Positions 61,517-64,000 of a DNA stretch of 64,000 nucleotides are shown here, piece by piece. Every line of letters starts with the position of its first letter. Position 1 is the first letter of the stretch. The notes below the pieces were generated by a model, which was not told the origin of the DNA, made no database searches, and saw nothing but the letters and a program-made list of their open reading frames with translations. The position numbers and the translations under genes are program-made. Source of the stretch: Streptomyces niger (GTDB lineage: Bacteria; Actinomycetota; Actinomycetes; Streptomycetales; Streptomycetaceae); the NCBI RefSeq assembly GCF_000718305.1, contig NZ_JOFQ01000004.1, forward strand, positions 186,001-250,000, given 5' to 3'.

Positions 61517-62386
61517 ATGACGACCTCCCCCGACGGTCCCGGTGGGACCTCCGATTCCTTGATACTCCGCACCACTGACAACGGCGTGCTGTGGATCACC
61601 CTCAACCGCCCGCAGGCGTTGCACGCCCTCACCGCCGACCAGCGGGAACGCCTCGTCGCACGGCTCGCGGAAGCCTCCGCCGACCCGGCCGTGCGAGCCG
61701 TGGTGATCACCGCCACCGGTCGGGCGTTCTGCGCGGGCGCCGACCTCCGCGGCGGAGGCGGCAGCGGTAAGGGTCCGAACGGCGGTGAGACGGGACCGAA
61801 CGGGACCGGCACCGGTGAGCGGGTCGCGGGCGACGTGGCGCGGATGATCCGGCAGGGCGCGCAGCGCCTGATCGCCGCGGTCATGGACTGCGAGAAGCCG
61901 GTCGTGGCGGCGGTGAACGGCACCGCCGCCGGCCTCGGCGCGCACCTGGCGCTCGCCTGCGACCTGGTCCTCGCGGCCGAATCCGCGGTGTTCATCGAGG
62001 TGTTCGCGCGCCGTGGACTGGTGCCCGACGGCGGCGGCGCGTACCTGCTGCCCCGGCTGATCGGGCCGCAGCGGGCCAAGGAGCTGATGTTCTTCGGCGA
62101 CGCGGTACCGGCCGCCGAGGCCGAACGGATCGGCCTGGTCAACCGGGTCGTGCCGGACGGCGACCTGGCGACGGCAGCGGGCGCCTGGGCGGACCGGCTG
62201 GCGGCCGGCCCGACGCGCGCCTTCGCCCTGACCAAGCAGCTGGTCAACGCCTCTATGGAGGCCGATCGCGCCACGGCCTTCGCCGCCGAGGCCACCGCTC
62301 AGGAGATCAACATGACGACGGCGGACGCGCAGGAGGGGGTGGCGGCCTTCGTGGCGCGCCGCTCCCCCGTGTACCGCGGCCGCTGA
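61517..62386 (+). CDS. Enoyl-CoA hydratase/isomerase (crotonase family)
   Basis: A 289-residue crotonase. NRPQALHALTADQRERL, oxyanion loop GRAFCAGADLRGGG, VNGTAAGLGAHLALACDLVLAA and FARRGLVPDGGGAYLLPRLIG are clear. In the last motif an Asp (PDGG) occupies the place of the second catalytic Glu, as in several isomerase-type crotonases (PaaG-like). An insert of about 20 Gly-rich residues follows the oxyanion loop. It is about 95 bases behind the ADP-forming ligase gene on the same strand and is probably cotranscribed under palindromes 10 and 11. Confidence 0.88.
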   Translation: MTTSPDGPGGTSDSLILRTTDNGVLWITLNRPQALHALTADQRERLVARLAEASADPAVRAVVITATGRAFCAGADLRGGGGSGKGPNGGETGPNGTGTGERVAGDVARMIRQGAQRLIAAVMDCEKPVVAAVNGTAAGLGAHLALACDLVLAAESAVFIEVFARRGLVPDGGGAYLLPRLIGPQRAKELMFFGDAVPAAEAERIGLVNRVVPDGDLATAAGAWADRLAAGPTRAFALTKQLVNASMEADRATAFAAEATAQEINMTTADAQEGVAAFVARRSPVYRGR

Positions 62387-62390
62387 CCCC

Positions 62391-62420
62391 GCCCTTCAGT
62401 GCCCTTCAGTGCCCTTCAGT
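62391..62420. repeat. Three exact 10-bp tandem repeats between convergent genes
   Basis: GCCCTTCAGT is repeated three times without change at 62391, 62401 and 62411, just after the crotonase stop and before the stop of the convergent membrane protein. A minisatellite-like element in an intergenic spacer, probably made by slippage. Confidence 0.85.
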
Positions 62421-62457
62421 GAGCCGTGCGCCTTCATGTGCCGCACCGGGCCCGCGC

Positions 62458-63180
62458 CTACGTCTGGTCGGTGGGGCAGAGCGGCACCTGCTGGACGTCG
62501 CGGGTGTGGACGGCCGGCAGCCAGCCCTCGGCGCCCTCCACGGACGTCACCCGGTACCAACGGTGGGAGGCCGCGCCGGTCCTGTCCCGCACGAGGCGGC
62601 CGTCGGTGATGACGCACTCCGTGGCCAGTCGATCGCCGTTCCAGACCCGGCCCGCCGCGTTGCCCGGTGCGGAGTACGCCTGGTGCGGGTCGCGCGCCAG
62701 GCGGAGCGCGCACCGGTCGGTGCGCGCCTTCTCGCACGTCGGGTCGCTGTGGTGGACCGTGACCGCCAGCCCCGTGCCGGGCCCCGGCGGCGCCGGGCGC
62801 TCGCCGCCCGTACCCACCAGCCGCCACACCCCGAAGCCCAGCGCCAGCGCCGCGACGACGAACAGCGTGGTCATCAGTTGCGGACGCCTGCGCAGGTACG
62901 ACAGGGGGCTGCGCGGCGCCCCCGGAGCGGGCGCGGATTCGGCGATGCGGGCCCACAGCCCGGGAGGTGGCTGGATTTCCTCGTCGGCGGCGCGGAGACG
63001 CTCGCGCAATATCGTTTCAGCAGCCCGCCGCCCGCGGCCGTTCCGATACCCGCTCCGGTGGCTCCGCCGCCCGCCGCCGGGGCCGCCCCGGTCATTGCCC
63101 GGGCCCATGGGCCCGTCCCCCGGGTCCGCCGGGCCGTTGCCGGGGTCCACGTGCGTGTTGCCCGTGTCGTTCCGCTCCAC
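62458..63180 (-). CDS. Single-pass membrane protein, possible anti-sigma partner
   Basis: A 240-residue protein. A Gly/Pro-rich then basic/helical cytoplasmic region (1-100, including RAAETILRERLRAADEEIQPPPGLWARIAE) precedes one membrane helix (LMTTLFVVAALALGFGVWRLV). The extracytoplasmic domain of about 110 residues has three cysteines and an SH3-like C-terminus (ASHRWYRVTSVEGAEGWLPAVHTRDV). The PPPGLWARI-type segment before the helix is common in membrane proteins cotranscribed with sigma factors in Streptomyces. GTG 63180 sits 7 bases after the sigma-gene stop, with GGGGAGG in front, so they are an operon. An anti-sigma role is inference; no zinc-binding H-x3-C-x2-C motif is seen. Confidence 0.7.
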   Translation of the reverse strand: MERNDTGNTHVDPGNGPADPGDGPMGPGNDRGGPGGGRRSHRSGYRNGRGRRAAETILRERLRAADEEIQPPPGLWARIAESAPAPGAPRSPLSYLRRRPQLMTTLFVVAALALGFGVWRLVGTGGERPAPPGPGTGLAVTVHHSDPTCEKARTDRCALRLARDPHQAYSAPGNAAGRVWNGDRLATECVITDGRLVRDRTGAASHRWYRVTSVEGAEGWLPAVHTRDVQQVPLCPTDQT

Positions 63181-63187
63181 GATGTGC

Positions 63188-63757
63188 TCACCTCCCCGCG
63201 AGGTCGTACGGCGAAGCGGCGAGGTATTCCCGTAACCGCTCCAGGGCGCGCTTTCGGTGCCGGGCCGCCGTGCACCGCTGCACTTTCATGATCCTGGCGG
63301 CCTTCCCGAGGGTGTAGCCGTCCAGGTCGACGAGGATGACCAGGCCTGCCTGGCGGTGCGTGAGCCGGCTCAGCAGCCGCACCGCCTCCAGCTCCGCCTG
63401 CCGGCGCTCCCGCCGGCCGTCCCAGCCGGTCCCGGGCAGCTCGCGCATGAGCGCGCCGCTGCCGGGCCCGTCCTCCGGCCCGCCCTCGCCGATCAGCGCC
63501 TGTCGCCGCTCCCTGCGGTGCGCCTCCCGTGCGACGCTCAGCAGCGCGGTGAAGGCGCGGGCGTACGGCTCCGGGTGGGCCAGGAAGCGGTACGGGCGCG
63601 CGGCGAGCTTCAGGTACGTCTCGTGCACGATGTCCTCCGCCGACTGCCGGGAGCCCGCCAGCAACACAGCGCGCCGGTAGAGCCGCGGGAGCAGTCCGCT
63701 GAAGACGTCGTCGAAGGACGGCGACGGAAAGGGCGACGACGGCATCGCATCGGCCAT
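63188..63757 (-). CDS. ECF-like RNA polymerase sigma factor
   Basis: A 189-residue sigma-70-family protein. Region 2 begins FDDVFSGLLPRLYRRAVLLAGSRQSAEDIVHETYLKLAARP (core binding and -10 recognition). A variable linker containing ALIGEGGPEDGPGSG follows, then region 4 LSRLTHRQAGLVILVDLDGYTLGKAARIMKVQRCTAARHRKRALERLREYL, a clear helix-turn-helix for -35 binding, split here by a short gap. ATG 63757 lies behind a GGGGGAGAG; the longer open frame runs into the divergent promoter. It is cotranscribed with the membrane protein downstream. Target promoters unknown. Confidence 0.87.
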   Translation of the reverse strand: MADAMPSSPFPSPSFDDVFSGLLPRLYRRAVLLAGSRQSAEDIVHETYLKLAARPYRFLAHPEPYARAFTALLSVAREAHRRERRQALIGEGGPEDGPGSGALMRELPGTGWDGRRERRQAELEAVRLLSRLTHRQAGLVILVDLDGYTLGKAARIMKVQRCTAARHRKRALERLREYLAASPYDLAGR

Positions 63758-63926
63758 GAGGTGGAACTCTCCCCCGAATCCGATACGGGTGCGACCGTGA
63801 GGGAGATACCCGGCATGATCCGCGGCCAACCGGCCGAATACCGACAAACATTCGGTCCACCGCCGATCCGCCACCCGGCGCCGCCCGCGCGGCCCGCCCA
63901 GCACCGCGCGCCCCGTCACTACCCAT

Positions 63927-63941
63927 CTGACGGTGCATCAG
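63927..63941. promoter_or_regulatory. Regulon palindrome, copy 12 (one mismatch)
   Basis: CTGACG-GTG-CATCAG, 31 bases before the ATG of the gene that continues past the window edge. Confidence 0.7.
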
Positions 63942-63972
63942 TTTCAATGAGGAGGACGGAAGGGAGCGCAGC

Positions 63973-64000
63973 ATGATGGGACATGCCGGCATGGCGGCCA
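63973..64000 (+). CDS. 5' end of a gene truncated by the window edge
   Basis: Only nine codons are visible (MMGHAGMAA). An AGGGAG 5-6 bases upstream and a regulon palindrome at 63927-63941 show it is a real start and a regulon member. ATG 63976 is an equal alternative start. The product cannot be told; by context it should be another enzyme or transporter of the same pathway. Confidence 0.5.

Overview
The window reads as chromosomal DNA of a Streptomyces-type actinomycete. GC is very high with strong third-position GC bias, GTG and TTG starts are common, and it carries hallmark Streptomyces genes: an AfsR/AfsS/AfsK regulatory set, a conservon (histidine-kinase-like protein, roadblock protein, DUF742 protein, GTPase, two P450s), XRE/DUF397 regulatory proteins and the coenzyme F420 gene fbiC. 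I saw no rRNA, tRNA, CRISPR array, insertion sequence or phage gene.

Layout. 0-1.2 kb: 3' end of an XRE/DUF5753 regulator and its DUF397 partner. 1.3-6.7 kb: alpha/beta-barrel protein, PLP aminotransferase, SDR and sodium:solute symporter. 6.7-12.7 kb: peptide/nickel-type ABC importer with two ATPases fused in one chain. 13-22 kb: ADP-ribosylglycohydrolase homologue with a damaged metal site, fbiC plus an LLM oxidoreductase, a small Ser/Gly-rich membrane protein, a Tat-exported PHP phosphoesterase and an amino-acid permease. 22-29 kb: two back-to-back operons of aldehyde dehydrogenase, D-aminoacylase-type amidohydrolase, two LLM oxidoreductases and an ACMSD-type amidohydrolase. 29-32.6 kb: afsR and afsS. 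32.8-34.4 kb: acyl-CoA ligase. 34.6-40.2 kb: conservon with CYP157-like and CYP154-like P450s. 40.2-44.6 kb: acyl-CoA ligase divergent from a thiolase/DUF35/crotonase operon. 44.6-50.3 kb: two membrane or secreted proteins of unknown role, afsK and a VOC protein. 50.5-64 kb: TetR regulator, F420-type nitroreductase, acyl-CoA dehydrogenase, a second thiolase/DUF35 pair, aldo/keto reductase, hydrolase, PNPOx-type oxidase, GNAT, DoxX, ADP-forming CoA ligase, crotonase, and a sigma factor with a putative membrane partner.

The main discovery is a repeated palindrome, CTGACGnnnCGTCAG. I found twelve copies, six perfect and six with one mismatch. All lie in intergenic DNA, 4 to about 110 bases upstream of a start codon, and almost always in front of the genes that look catabolic. 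They tie the scattered CoA ligases, acyl-CoA dehydrogenase, crotonases, SCP2-type thiolases with DUF35 partners, LLM oxidoreductases, amidohydrolases, SDR, DoxX and the gene cut by the right edge into one probable regulon. I infer a dispersed pathway that activates an unknown carboxylic acid to its CoA thioester and shortens it by oxidation and retro-aldol cleavage. The TetR protein at 50.6 kb is one candidate regulator. Substrate and regulator are inference.

The antibiotic-regulation genes afsR-afsS and afsK, which I recall as close neighbours in S. coelicolor, are separated here by about 13.7 kb holding the conservon and part of this regulon.
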